From positions 1-62,678 of the forward strand of contig CAMYYV010000002.1 of assembly GCA_947303625.1 (NCBI GenBank): 62,678 nucleotides of DNA, given 5' to 3'. A model generated the notes under the pieces. It did not search any database and was not told the DNA's origin. It saw only the letters and a list, made by a program, of their open reading frames with translations. Made by a program: the position numbers and the translations under genes. The stretch comes from an uncultured Bacteroidales bacterium (GTDB taxonomy: Bacteria; Bacteroidota; Bacteroidia; Bacteroidales; F082). This document shows, piece by piece, positions 1 through 9,288 of the stretch. Each line of letters opens with the position of its first letter. Positions within the stretch are counted from its first letter, which is position 1.

Positions 1-2
1 AC

Positions 3-1175
<1,173 letters not shown>

Positions 1176-1195
1176 TTTGGACCGAAAAAAAAGGA

Positions 1196-1236
1196 ATCGG
1201 GCTTCATCAATGGTTGGTGAAGCCCGATTTGTTTTA
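1196..1236 (+). terminator. Rho-independent terminator of valS
   Basis: An 11-bp perfect stem (ATCGGGCTTCA, 1196-1206, pairing with 1218-1228) is followed by a T-rich run, 20 bases after the valS stop codon. Confidence 0.88.
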
Positions 1237-1291
1237 TGTTTTCCGCAGAAAATTAAATTCTAATCTGCGCAAATGGAATCAAAAAGCACAA

Positions 1292-1357
1292 TTAGCACAG
1301 AACAACTCTCAAAATATATGCCGAAACCAACACATTCGTGTCGATTAAGATGCGCAT
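1292..1357 (-). pseudogene. PIN-domain toxin remnant (VapC-like), truncated
   Basis: An ATG at 1357 opens a minus-strand frame reading MRILIDTNVLVSAYILR before a TAA at 1292-1294. MRILIDTNVLVSA is the typical first strand of a PIN-domain ribonuclease, with the first metal-binding Asp in DTNV. Intact PIN toxins have about 130-145 residues; only 21 codons remain, and nothing PIN-like follows before the valS terminator. The start overlaps the end of the antitoxin gene by 13 bp, the usual translational coupling of toxin-antitoxin pairs. The remaining acidic residues of the active site are absent, so no nuclease activity is expected. Read as a decayed toxin whose body has been deleted. Confidence 0.75.
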
Positions 1358-1611
1358 GAGGCAACCCTTTCACGCCTAAAACCAGCCAAATCCTTAAGCA
1401 TCTCATCCTCAGAGGTCCAGCCTTTATCCTCAGCAAACATACTTTGGATTTTCCCAAGTACAGCCTTAGCCGATGCGTCCTCCTCTTTAGCTATTTCGTT
1501 TTGCTGTCTTAGCCGCATCAGCTTCAGCAAATATTCCATCACATAGAGCTGTTCGGCGAAAGACAATCCTTCTAACTGGCTTTCAAATGCTTTCATTTCT
1601 AAAGCTGACAT
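1345..1611 (-). CDS. Antitoxin-like protein of a PIN toxin pair
   Basis: An 88-residue hydrophilic, helical protein (MSALEMKAFESQLEGLS at the start; EDEMLKDLAGFRRERVASC near the end). Size and layout fit the small antitoxins that precede VapC/PIN toxins in Bacteroidales: a helical N-terminal region likely to dimerise and bind DNA, and a C-terminal tail that would wrap the toxin. The assignment rests mainly on context, because its 3' end overlaps the first codons of a PIN-domain toxin remnant. A strong Shine-Dalgarno sequence (AAGGAGG) lies 5 bases before the ATG, which is unusual in this phylum, and a TATCTTTG promoter box lies at 1638-1645. The gene appears intact while its toxin is destroyed. 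It might still repress its own promoter or neutralise a related toxin elsewhere. Confidence 0.7.
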   Translation of the reverse strand: MSALEMKAFESQLEGLSFAEQLYVMEYLLKLMRLRQQNEIAKEEDASAKAVLGKIQSMFAEDKGWTSEDEMLKDLAGFRRERVASCAS

Positions 1612-1637
1612 GATTCCTCCTTTTTCTTATCAAAATG

Positions 1638-1645
1638 CAAAGATA
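1638..1645 (-). promoter_or_regulatory. Bacteroidota -7 box for the antitoxin gene
   Basis: TATCTTTG on the minus strand, 27 bases before the antitoxin ATG. The rest of 1646-1777 is AT-rich spacer in which I see no gene. Confidence 0.6.
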
Positions 1646-1777
1646 CACATCTTTTCATACATGCACCATGTTTTGGACAAATCACGCAAAAACTTTTCCG
1701 CAAAAAACGCAAATGGCATAATAAAACATATATCACCTAATTGAATGGCATTTTGTAGCATATTTAAGAAAATAAAC

Positions 1778-1785
1778 TATCTTTG
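1778..1785 (+). promoter_or_regulatory. Bacteroidota -7 box for the secreted Asp-box protein
   Basis: TATCTTTG preceded by a TTTTG at 1751-1755 as a plausible -33 element; 41 bases before the ATG at 1827. Confidence 0.65.
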
Positions 1786-1826
1786 CCTCTGTCAACCCAC
1801 TCAATAACCAACCAAATCCTTCCAAA

Positions 1827-3638
1827 ATGAAAAAGTTCCTTGCTATAGCATTTGCTTTGCTGATAGTCGTTGGCGGCTATTCGCAGGTAAACAAGATACC
1901 CAAAAGCGAACCCGTCATGACCCGCAGCGACGGTGAGCTCGATTATACCGTTTACGACTGGCAGACCCATGCCGGTCCGCGCAACTGGACCATCGTTTGG
2001 CCCGACGGCAAAGTCAACTTCGCCTACAACTTCGCTACCGATGACTCATTCGCCGACTGCGGCACGGCTATCGGCACCTACGACACCGACAACGACGAAT
2101 GGATCCCGATGGACGGACGTATTGAAAACGAACCGACCCTCTTCGGTTCCATCGCCCGCTACAAGGAAAACGGCATCGTTATTGCTGCCAACACCTCCAA
2201 TCAGTGTGGCATCTACATCGTGGAAAACAAGGACGACTTGATTCCTAACAGTGCCCCCGCTGTCAGTTACCTTGACCCCACCCTCAGCCCCACTTGTCCT
2301 GCCGTCATGACCTCGGGTGTCGATCGCGACATCATCCACATCATCGCCACAGGCTATGACAACCGATTGTACTATTTCCGTTCAAGAGACGGCCAGACCT
2401 GGGAATTGCAAAATGTCGTCCTCCCTTACCTGACCGAAGAATACGGCAGTTTTGGCAGCCACGTGGCCTACTGGATGGAGACCACCGACGACAATCTCCT
2501 TGCGTTGGTCGTGAACAATCCGTGGAGCGATGGCATGGTCATCTATAGTTACGACGACGGTGAGACATGGGAGAGAAAGGTGTTCTATCATCACCCTGGC
2601 GTCAACACTACCTACGACAACTGGTTCATGTATCCCCGCTGGGCTTCCTGCGTCTGGGGTGACAACAACGAGCTTTGTCTGGCCTACGAATTCAATGGCA
2701 GCAAAGGCGAGCCTGGCTCCGATGAATATGACCTTGCCATCGGTGGTGTCGCCTTCTGGAGTGAATCCATGCCCTATAGAGGCGAAGAAAACCCCAGCTA
2801 TGGCTACGGCTTCGACCCCACCAACCCCATGCCTCCTACGCCCGGACAACCTTTCATCATGGACTCCGCATACCTCTATGAAGACATTCATGCCTCCTCT
2901 CTTTATATGGACACACCCACTCACGAGCCATGGCCTGAGTATTTCGGTTTCCTAACCGAGCTAGACCCATACGGATACCCATATTTCTCCTTCATCAACC
3001 CGGAAGAACTCGGTCATCATGGTGACTACAAATGCGGCGTCTGCGCAATGCCCGTCCTTTGCAAAATACCCGGACATGACCATGAACTCATTGCCGTTTG
3101 GATGGCCTTGGACTTTAACCACTTCGACATAGAAACAAACAACTATTATTTCAAACTCTTCGTCTCTTGTTCTGTCGATGGCGGCAACAATTGGTTCAAT
3201 CCAATACAAATCACTAACGATTTTTTGTGGGATTACACCGAATTCGTTTATCCCCAAGTCGCCATAGTGGACGGTATGCTCATCATAGCCTGTCAGGCAG
3301 ATTATCAACCCGGCAGTTATGTTCATAACGGCGGCGATAACGATCCCGATGACAACTACTATCAAGGCTTTGCCATCGACCTGCACGAGCTCTTCCCAGA
3401 GGGCATTCAGGAGAATGAGCACGGCACCCGTTTCACCATCTATCCCAACCCTGCCGTTGGTCAACTCAATATCATCCTCAGCCAAAATGCTGACATCATA
3501 ATTTACAACATCATGGGTCAGAAAGTGATGGACATCGAAGGTCATGTGGGTGCCAACAGCATCAACATCAGCAATTTGACAAGTGGCGTCTACTTCGTCA
3601 GTGCTGGTACTGAAACCCAAAAACTCATCGTGAAATAA
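1827..3638 (+). CDS. T9SS-exported Asp-box (BNR-type beta-propeller) protein
   Basis: A 603-residue secreted protein of unknown substrate. The N terminus is a signal peptide (MKKFLAIAFALLIVVGGYSQ). The body contains Asp-box motifs of the S-x-D-x-G-x-x-W type at about residues 185 (SRDGQTWE), 240 (SYDDGETWE) and 448 (SVDGGNNWF), which mark turns of sialidase-like beta-propellers. The last 75 residues form a type A T9SS sorting domain (FTIYPNPAVGQLNI, NIMGQKVM, SGVYFVS, ending KLIVK). It should therefore cross the outer membrane by T9SS and be attached to the surface or released. I see no clear sialidase arginine triad or FRIP motif, so enzymatic activity is unproven; binding to host or dietary glycans is one possibility. 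It is a single-gene unit with its own promoter and terminator. Confidence 0.8.
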   Translation: MKKFLAIAFALLIVVGGYSQVNKIPKSEPVMTRSDGELDYTVYDWQTHAGPRNWTIVWPDGKVNFAYNFATDDSFADCGTAIGTYDTDNDEWIPMDGRIENEPTLFGSIARYKENGIVIAANTSNQCGIYIVENKDDLIPNSAPAVSYLDPTLSPTCPAVMTSGVDRDIIHIIATGYDNRLYYFRSRDGQTWELQNVVLPYLTEEYGSFGSHVAYWMETTDDNLLALVVNNPWSDGMVIYSYDDGETWERKVFYHHPGVNTTYDNWFMYPRWASCVWGDNNELCLAYEFNGSKGEPGSDEYDLAIGGVAFWSESMPYRGEENPSYGYGFDPTNPMPPTPGQPFIMDSAYLYEDIHASSLYMDTPTHEPWPEYFGFLTELDPYGYPYFSFINPEELGHHGDYKCGVCAMPVLCKIPGHDHELIAVWMALDFNHFDIETNNYYFKLFVSCSVDGGNNWFNPIQITNDFLWDYTEFVYPQVAIVDGMLIIACQADYQPGSYVHNGGDNDPDDNYYQGFAIDLHELFPEGIQENEHGTRFTIYPNPAVGQLNIILSQNADIIIYNIMGQKVMDIEGHVGANSINISNLTSGVYFVSAGTETQKLIVK

Positions 3639-3648
3639 CACTACGCAA

Positions 3649-3681
3649 AGAGCCCCGAAAGCATCCAACTTTCGGGGCTCT
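3649..3681. terminator. Bidirectional terminator between Asp-box gene and slyD
   Basis: A 13-bp perfect stem (AGAGCCCCGAAAG with its complement) and a 7-base loop lie between two convergent genes. Confidence 0.9.
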
Positions 3682-3703
3682 TGCGCATGATCGTCTCTCA
3701 GAT

Positions 3704-4237
3704 TCAATTGCCGCAGCCAGAGCAGCATTCGTTTTCGCCGCAACCACCACTGCAACCACTGCAGCCGCCAGGGGCGAAGTCTTCATCAGTCGACTCGCGC
3801 ACATCGAGGATCTCGCCAGAGAAATGGAGGTGCTTGCCCGCCATGTCGTGGTTGAAGTCCATCTTCACGTGGTTGTCGCCAATCTCACGGACAATGCCGG
3901 CAATCGGGCGACCGTCGGAGGTTTGCATCATCAGTTGGGCGCCGACCTTCACGAGCTCCATCAACACGCCATTCTGCATGAACATATTCTTGTCGAGGTC
4001 CATGACATAGGCTTCGTCGCGCTCGCCGTAGCCCTCTTCGGGGGTCAGGTGGAAGGCGTACTTGTCGCCAGGCTCCTTGCCCATGAGGTTTTCCTCAAAT
4101 TTGGGCAGCAACTGGTGCATACCGAAGATGCACACAAAGGGGTTCTCTTTCGTGGTCTCCTGAAGGATGGGACCGTTTTCGTCGTTCTCACGCAAGACGT
4201 AGGTCATGGTGACGACAGCTTGATCTTGGATTTTCAT
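3704..4237 (-). CDS. slyD: SlyD-type FKBP peptidyl-prolyl isomerase
   Basis: Cytoplasmic prolyl isomerase and chaperone of 177 residues. Residues 1-70 and 120-145 form the FKBP fold (VTMTYVLRENDENGPI, GKEPGDKYAFHLTPEEGYGE). The intervening insert-in-flap domain, which gives SlyD its chaperone activity, follows GYGE. The C terminus has the Cys- and Gly-rich metal-binding tail (GGCSGCSGGCGENECCSGCGN region) typical of SlyD, which binds nickel or zinc. The fold ends in FSGEILDVRE, as in the family. The gene stands alone, convergent with the Asp-box gene and downstream of the VWA gene across a 132-bp low-complexity spacer. No convincing -7 box was found directly upstream. Confidence 0.92.
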   Translation of the reverse strand: MKIQDQAVVTMTYVLRENDENGPILQETTKENPFVCIFGMHQLLPKFEENLMGKEPGDKYAFHLTPEEGYGERDEAYVMDLDKNMFMQNGVLMELVKVGAQLMMQTSDGRPIAGIVREIGDNHVKMDFNHDMAGKHLHFSGEILDVRESTDEDFAPGGCSGCSGGCGENECCSGCGN

Positions 4238-4369
4238 AAAGCGTTAGTATTTAAAGATTTAAAATTCAAAATTTAAAATTTCAAGATTTCTCATTTCAAG
4301 ATTTCAAAATTCCAAAATTCAGCATTCTGCATTAACTTCGTTGAATCTTCGATTTCATAATTCTGCATT
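4238..4369. repeat. AT-rich low-complexity spacer with short direct repeats
   Basis: This spacer is built of near-repeats of AAAATTCAAAATT and TTTCAAGATT, plus two copies of an ATTCTGCATT word (around 4324 and 4361). It codes for nothing visible. It looks like decayed intergenic repeat material. Confidence 0.55.
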
Positions 4370-6442
4370 CTAATAACTTCCAAACATTTTACGTAACAGC
4401 CACTCCACGGCGGCGAGGCCAATAAGGACGAAGAATATCCATTTGGAATGAATCAGATCCTCAAAGCGGCTCTCGTGGTGCTCGATGGAGGTGATGCGAG
4501 CGTCTTTGTGCAGGTCCTCCGCAAGCTGTTGCATTTGTTGTGCAGTATAGCAGTTGCCGTTGGTCAGGCGGGCAATGCCGCGCATCCGCTCCACATCGGC
4601 AGTGAGTTGTTGTTCCTCGATACCGATGGCCACCACGCTGAACGTGCCGTTCACATTAATCTTGCGCTCACCCATCTGCGCCGACACTTTGTATTGGTAG
4701 AGCCCCTCTGGCAGCAGACCTGCATTCAGCTGGTAGTCGTGTTCGCGCTTCGAGAAGGTGTAGTCGTAGGTCTCGTTGGTCAACTTATTGACAATCTGGA
4801 TCGTCAGCTCTGGATCGGTAACGAGTTCGTTGTTGGGGTTGCGCAACTCCGCTGTGATGATGACCGGCTCGTTGCTATAGTAGGTCTCCTTGGCATAGAT
4901 CGCTGAACCGTCGTTGGTCGACAACAACAAGTATTTCAGTGTCTTGGAGAACATTTCGTCAAACACCTCATGGTTCTTCGACTGGTAGTACTCATACAGG
5001 CGCCAACGCCAGATGTTGGTACCGAAGAGGAAGGCTGTCTTGCGACCGTCGTTGGCGAAGCTCAGTAGCGGCAGTCCCGACTTCACGCCCATCACCTCTT
5101 GAAGCAACAGGTCGTCATGGCTTTGCATGGCGTTGATTTCCAAATGGGGCAATGCCAATGGCGGATATTTCGTGATGATTTGGTCTGTCTTTGCATCGAA
5201 GGTGAACGTCGAGAACGAGGCATTCGCATGCGCCTTCACATCCAACAGCGTGTTTGTTGCTCCTGAGTGTAACTCAAAAGTCTTCTGCAACTTATTCAGC
5301 AAATCGTGGTCAGTATCGCCGCCGATGACGAAGAGCACCGGTAGTTTCGTGTTGCGGTCGAGCTGCGACTTCAATGCGTTGAAATCCATCTTGGCGTTAG
5401 GCACCTGATGCAGGATGACCAGGTCGTAGTTGGCGAAATCAGGCAGGGTCTCCTTACCGAAGCAGAAGTCCACCTCGTAGTTGTCGTTGAGCACGCTACG
5501 CAAGGCGGCCAGATCGGGATGGGGCGAGGCCGCGACGCAGAGCAGCTTGTACTTTTGGTCGAGGACCTCCACAAAGATATGACGCACGTTGTTCAGCAGT
5601 TGTTCCTCCTCATTGATGCCGCTGACTTCGATGTCAATCGCCATCACGCCTTTTTTGGTGGCATCGAGCATGAAGTCGATCTCTTTCGAGAAGCGGTTGG
5701 AAGGAATCTCGATGTCGCGCTTCTCGATAATGCGGCCGCTTTCCTTGAGCGTCAGCTGGGCCTTTCGGCCTGCCAAGTCGCGGGCGGCAACAGTCACACG
5801 GACAGGAAAAGTGGCACCCAACGACACCACCTTATTATAATGCACATCGCGGATGGCGAGGTCGGGATAGGATACCGTGTCACCTAAAACGACTGAATGC
5901 ACTGGGAAGGGAAACTTCTCCGCCACAAGCTTTGGCTCGAAGCCACGGTTATAGATGCCGTCAGAGAAGAGCAGCACCGCACCCACATTGCGCTTGTAAT
6001 ATCTTCTGTCCAAGGTCTTTAGCAACGATGATAGATCCGTCAGTTGGTCGGAGAAGTCGACTTGGTCGAAATCGCGCACTTCCTCGCCAAAGAGATATTC
6101 ATCGACATTGAAATCAGCGTTCAGGTCTTTCCTAAACTGCTCAAATTGCGACAGGTACTCGTTTTTGTAAAAAACCGAATCCTTGCATAAAGCAATAGAA
6201 GAGGAATTGTCGTGGGCAAGGATAATCGTAGGCGTCTCCACCGAGCTGAATTTCTGCCGAATGAGCGGGTTGAAGAGCAGCAACACCACAAGACCCACCA
6301 TCAAAGTCCGAAGAATGAACAATATAGCATTCAATGCTTTGCCATAGTGCTGTTTCTTGTTGCGAAAATACAACACCGTGGCCGCCGCCAGACCAGCCAG
6401 CAGCGACAATGCTAACATCCAAATGGGGATTCCGATGTTCAT
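4370..6442 (-). CDS. VWA-domain membrane protein
   Basis: A 690-residue inner-membrane protein. Two transmembrane helices lie near the N terminus (about residues 6-26 and 38-60), and a single helix at the C terminus (WIFFVLIGLAAVEWLL) follows a large periplasmic region. After the second helix comes a von Willebrand factor A-like fold with a MIDAS-type DNSSS at residues 78-82 and FSDG about 80 residues later. Beta-sandwich-like segments and a Rossmann-like segment (KLLCVAASPHPDLAALRSVL, FVIGGDTDHD) follow, as in large VWA/glutamine-amidotransferase-like membrane proteins found next to Bat or MoxR systems in Bacteroidota. No MoxR ATPase is adjacent here, so its partner is unknown. A TATCTTTG box lies 20 bases upstream of the start. 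Confidence 0.75.
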   Translation of the reverse strand: MNIGIPIWMLALSLLAGLAAATVLYFRNKKQHYGKALNAILFILRTLMVGLVVLLLFNPLIRQKFSSVETPTIILAHDNSSSIALCKDSVFYKNEYLSQFEQFRKDLNADFNVDEYLFGEEVRDFDQVDFSDQLTDLSSLLKTLDRRYYKRNVGAVLLFSDGIYNRGFEPKLVAEKFPFPVHSVVLGDTVSYPDLAIRDVHYNKVVSLGATFPVRVTVAARDLAGRKAQLTLKESGRIIEKRDIEIPSNRFSKEIDFMLDATKKGVMAIDIEVSGINEEEQLLNNVRHIFVEVLDQKYKLLCVAASPHPDLAALRSVLNDNYEVDFCFGKETLPDFANYDLVILHQVPNAKMDFNALKSQLDRNTKLPVLFVIGGDTDHDLLNKLQKTFELHSGATNTLLDVKAHANASFSTFTFDAKTDQIITKYPPLALPHLEINAMQSHDDLLLQEVMGVKSGLPLLSFANDGRKTAFLFGTNIWRWRLYEYYQSKNHEVFDEMFSKTLKYLLLSTNDGSAIYAKETYYSNEPVIITAELRNPNNELVTDPELTIQIVNKLTNETYDYTFSKREHDYQLNAGLLPEGLYQYKVSAQMGERKINVNGTFSVVAIGIEEQQLTADVERMRGIARLTNGNCYTAQQMQQLAEDLHKDARITSIEHHESRFEDLIHSKWIFFVLIGLAAVEWLLRKMFGSY

Positions 6443-6462
6443 CTAACGCTCAAAATGAGGTG

Positions 6463-6470
6463 CAAAGATA
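6463..6470 (-). promoter_or_regulatory. Bacteroidota -7 box for the VWA gene
   Basis: TATCTTTG on the minus strand, 20 bases upstream of the ATG at 6442. Confidence 0.65.
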
Positions 6471-6476
6471 CGCTTT

Positions 6477-6932
6477 TTATTTCAAAAACTTTTGATGAAA
6501 CAATCTATCTATATCAGCCACAAAACGGTCTTTGTCAAAGTCCGTCACTTTTTTTGGCACTTTCAAATTCTGAAAGGTATTGAGAACTTCTGAAGCAACT
6601 ATTCTTTTTAATTCCTCGCCTTCTGCCATCAACACCTGCTCATAATTCAATTTGATTTCTATGTCCAATGTCTTATGGATGACAATTGGAATTGACCCAA
6701 AAGCCATTGTTTCCTTGTGTTCCGTGTATCGAGGCCGACGAGGTTTAGAAAAATCATCATATACAGGTTCAACAACGATAAGTCCAACAAGCATCTTTTC
6801 AATAGATTCACCATAATCATTTGATGCGACCAAATTGTTTGCCGCCTCCGACACTTCTTTTATCGCTTGCCTTTTTGAAACGCTTTTCTCCCAAGAAATG
6901 CTACTGTCAATTACACTTATTTCTAATTCCAT
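6477..6932 (-). CDS. Hypothetical protein, possible polymorphic-toxin immunity protein
   Basis: A 151-residue soluble protein with no signal peptide or membrane segment. It starts MELEISVIDSSISWEKSVSK, has a central beta-rich part (VGLIVVEPVYDDF, SIPIVIHKTLDIEIKLNYE) and ends in helices (LKRIVASEVLNTFQNL). The order of hydrophobic strand, acidic beta region and terminal helices reminds me of the Imm44 family of immunity proteins, but this is recall without alignment and is tentative. The gene is clearly AT-richer than its neighbours, suggesting recent acquisition. No toxin gene is beside it. It has its own TATCTTTG promoter box 20 bases before the start and is divergent from the glycosyltransferase gene. 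Confidence 0.6.
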   Translation of the reverse strand: MELEISVIDSSISWEKSVSKRQAIKEVSEAANNLVASNDYGESIEKMLVGLIVVEPVYDDFSKPRRPRYTEHKETMAFGSIPIVIHKTLDIEIKLNYEQVLMAEGEELKRIVASEVLNTFQNLKVPKKVTDFDKDRFVADIDRLFHQKFLK

Positions 6933-6952
6933 TGTATTACACTATTTTGGCG

Positions 6953-6960
6953 CAAAGATA
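6953..6960 (-). promoter_or_regulatory. Bacteroidota -7 box for the possible immunity gene
   Basis: TATCTTTG on the minus strand, 20 bases before the ATG at 6932. Confidence 0.6.
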
Positions 6961-7025
6961 GGGATTTTATCGTGATTTTCTACAGATTTCTTTGCGAAGC
7001 AAATCCCCATAACCGAAGAAAACAT

Positions 7026-7033
7026 TACTTTTG
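7026..7033 (+). promoter_or_regulatory. Bacteroidota -7 box for the glycosyltransferase gene
   Basis: TACTTTTG, 16 bases before the ATG at 7050. Its position rules out the more upstream in-frame start at 6972. Confidence 0.6.
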
Positions 7034-7049
7034 CGCAAAATTTGCGTCC

Positions 7050-7811
7050 ATGAACACCCTTTCGGTCGTCATCATCACCTTCAACGAGGAGCAGAAAATC
7101 GCGCAATGCCTTGACTCCGTTAAGGATATTGCCGACGAGATTATCGTCGTGGACAGCCATTCCACCGATGCGACCGAGGCTATCTGCGACCGCTACGGCG
7201 TGAAGTTCTTTGGTCAGGACTGGCTTGGCTATTCCGAGCAAAAAAACCTCGCCGACGAACTCGCCACCTGCGACCTCATCTTCTCCATCGATGCTGACGA
7301 AGCGCTCTCGGACGAGCTGAAACAGTCTATCAAAGCACTGAAAGACAAGGAAATTGCCGAGAATGAGGTTTTTGCCATGAAGCGTCTCAACAACTATTGC
7401 GGTCAGTGGGTAAAAGGCTGCGGACTTTATCCCGAGACCAAGATCCGCATCTGGCGGCGCGGCTTCGCCGAATGGGAAGGCATTATCCATGAGTGGCTGA
7501 ACTACAAGAGCGAGCCGAAGAAGACCCTCTTGCGCGGTGACCTGCTGCATTACTCCTGGGACACGCCCGAGGCTTTCCGCAAACAGCAGTTCCACTTCGC
7601 CGAACTGGGCGCACAGTCGTACTACGAACGCGGCAAGAAGACGGGCATCCTACCCTATCTTTTCAGCCCGAGCATCAATTTCATCCGCACCTATATTATA
7701 AAAGGTGGCTTCCTCTACGGCAAAACGGGATTCAGCATCTGCCGCGTGATGATGCAGGCTAATAGACAAAAGTATAATCTGTTAAGAGAGAAAATCAAAA
7801 AAAACAAATAA
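7050..7811 (+). CDS. Family 2 glycosyltransferase (WaaE/KdtX-like)
   Basis: Transfers a sugar from a nucleotide-activated donor, probably to a lipopolysaccharide core or other envelope glycan. The start MNTLSVVIITFNEEQKI is the classic GT2 first strand. EIIVVDSHSTDAT and FSIDADEAL carry the donor and metal-binding acidic residues (DxD-like DAD at about residue 88). The later LYPETKIRIWRRG segment and an amphipathic C terminus rich in Lys and Arg match the WaaE/KdtX subgroup, as does the length (253 residues). The upstream extension from 6972 includes promoter sequence and was rejected. The tsaC-like gene begins 5 bases after the stop codon, so the two are probably co-transcribed. Confidence 0.88.
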   Translation: MNTLSVVIITFNEEQKIAQCLDSVKDIADEIIVVDSHSTDATEAICDRYGVKFFGQDWLGYSEQKNLADELATCDLIFSIDADEALSDELKQSIKALKDKEIAENEVFAMKRLNNYCGQWVKGCGLYPETKIRIWRRGFAEWEGIIHEWLNYKSEPKKTLLRGDLLHYSWDTPEAFRKQQFHFAELGAQSYYERGKKTGILPYLFSPSINFIRTYIIKGGFLYGKTGFSICRVMMQANRQKYNLLREKIKKNK

Positions 7812-7816
7812 GCATT

Positions 7817-8389
7817 ATGGAAGAACAATTTGAACAAGAAGTGGAACGCACCGTTACTGCGCTGAAAGCAGGAAAAACCATACTCTACCCTACCGACACC
7901 ATTTGGGGGGTCGGCTGCGATGCCACCAATAGCCGCGCCTGCGACCGCGTGTTTGAAGTAAAGCAAAGACCGGCCAGCAAGAGCCTCATCATCCTCGTAG
8001 ACTCAGCAGAACGGTTGAAAGACTATGTCGTCGACGTGCCACCCATTGCATACGACCTTATCGCACACACTACCAACCCTTTAAGTATCGTCTTCGCACA
8101 AAGTAAAAATTTGGCGAAAAACATCTCAACCGACAAATCCGTGTGCATCCGCGTGGTGGACAACGAGTTTTGTAAGGAGGTCATTCGTCGACTCGGCAAA
8201 CCCATCACTTCGACTTCGGCCAACCTTTCAGGACAACCCACGGCGATGACCTACAGTGACATCAGCGAGGAAATCAAGAAAGCAGTCGATTATGAAGTAC
8301 AGCTCTACCACGACAGCTTCGCCAAGCCCAAGTGCTCGACCATCATCAAGCTCAATGAGGACAATACTTTTGATATATTGAGGCAATAA
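7817..8389 (+). CDS. tsaC: Threonylcarbamoyl-AMP synthase (TsaC/Sua5/YrdC)
   Basis: Makes L-threonylcarbamoyl-AMP from threonine, bicarbonate and ATP, the first step of the universal t6A modification of tRNAs reading ANN codons. The 190-residue YrdC domain is complete. The N-terminal strand GKTILYPTDTIWGVGCDA, the KQRPASKSLIILV segment with the K-R/S-K nucleotide-binding residues, and GKPITSTSANLSGQP are all present. There is no Sua5 C-terminal domain, so this is the short TsaC form. The gene sits 5 bases after the glycosyltransferase gene and 18 bases before a lipoprotein gene, in an apparent three-gene run. Confidence 0.94.
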   Translation: MEEQFEQEVERTVTALKAGKTILYPTDTIWGVGCDATNSRACDRVFEVKQRPASKSLIILVDSAERLKDYVVDVPPIAYDLIAHTTNPLSIVFAQSKNLAKNISTDKSVCIRVVDNEFCKEVIRRLGKPITSTSANLSGQPTAMTYSDISEEIKKAVDYEVQLYHDSFAKPKCSTIIKLNEDNTFDILRQ

Positions 8390-8407
8390 CCATCAACTAA
8401 ACATCTC

Positions 8408-9223
8408 ATGACACAAAAAAACGCCATTCTTACCTTCACTCTGATCCTTTTCATTGGATTACTTGGGAGCTGTAAAAAAGAAAACAACGGCAACGAAACT
8501 CCTGACACTCCTGTCATCGAGCATCTCATCCCACCCATCGATGAATACATGCCAGAGCGTCTGCTCCGCATATGCGATTCCCTTAATGTTTTGTATCGCG
8601 GCGACGAACCTCCGACCATTAATGGAGCTTTCATGGCTGAATCAATGAACATAGTCATCTTGGACAAAGTACCTGAGAGCAATTATCAAGGCTCCATTGG
8701 AACAATCCCAGTCCCCAGCTATTATGAATTCGACAAACAAAATGAAGGCCAATATCATTTGACTTTCAAACAACCCATGGGAACACCTGGTGATTTTAGT
8801 TTTTACCTCGAGAGATCCGATACCGACAGTACCTATTTCCATATCAAAGACAACACCTCTCTTTTCACTGACGACCCCATCGCTCCACCCTATTTCAGAA
8901 GCAGCACGTTTATTCCAGAAGATTTCAAGCATGCTTATCTCATTGGCCATGGGGATTATTTCACGCTATATTTCTATGAAATACGTGAACTCAGTAGCAA
9001 CGCCCTTCCTTTATCTGCCATCCTCATGTCTGGGAAAATAGCCACTGACGAAGAGGGCAATCCTATCATTGAGGATTTCTGGTGTGGAAAGGAGACCATG
9101 AAATACTACAGCGAGAGCATACTCATTGGCCAATTCATTCAACATGGTTATATCCCTACTCCTGGCGATATTAATATATTACAATGCCCAGTCAACCTTG
9201 TCGTTGGCAGTTATCCTAATTGA
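8408..9223 (+). CDS. Hypothetical lipoprotein
   Basis: A 271-residue envelope lipoprotein of unknown function. The hydrophobic N terminus ends in a lipobox, LLGSC, with the acylated Cys at about residue 22, followed by a hydrophilic linker (KKENNGNETPDTP). The remaining beta-rich domain (YPN at the C terminus) is not recognised. The composition is somewhat more AT-rich than the flanking genes. It follows the tsaC-like gene by 18 bases and its 3' end reaches the promoter of the S41 protease gene. An acidic residue directly after the Cys, which would mark surface export, is not seen (Lys-Lys follows), so periplasmic anchoring is as likely as surface display. Confidence 0.75.
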   Translation: MTQKNAILTFTLILFIGLLGSCKKENNGNETPDTPVIEHLIPPIDEYMPERLLRICDSLNVLYRGDEPPTINGAFMAESMNIVILDKVPESNYQGSIGTIPVPSYYEFDKQNEGQYHLTFKQPMGTPGDFSFYLERSDTDSTYFHIKDNTSLFTDDPIAPPYFRSSTFIPEDFKHAYLIGHGDYFTLYFYEIRELSSNALPLSAILMSGKIATDEEGNPIIEDFWCGKETMKYYSESILIGQFIQHGYIPTPGDINILQCPVNLVVGSYPN

Positions 9224-9255
9224 GTGTGTCCCAGTTTACTTTCCTGAAAATTCGT

Positions 9256-9263
9256 TATCTTTG
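9256..9263 (+). promoter_or_regulatory. Bacteroidota -7 box for the S41 protease
   Basis: TATCTTTG with TTTAC around 9235 as a possible -33 element; 25 bases before the ATG at 9289. This makes the upstream start at 9220 unlikely. Confidence 0.65.
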
Positions 9264-9288
9264 CGCCCCTAAAACACCATTCTCACCC

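Noticed and set aside
1827-3638. Calling the Asp-box protein a sialidase
   Set aside because: Asp boxes occur in many non-catalytic propellers, and neither the FRIP motif nor the arginine triad could be placed.
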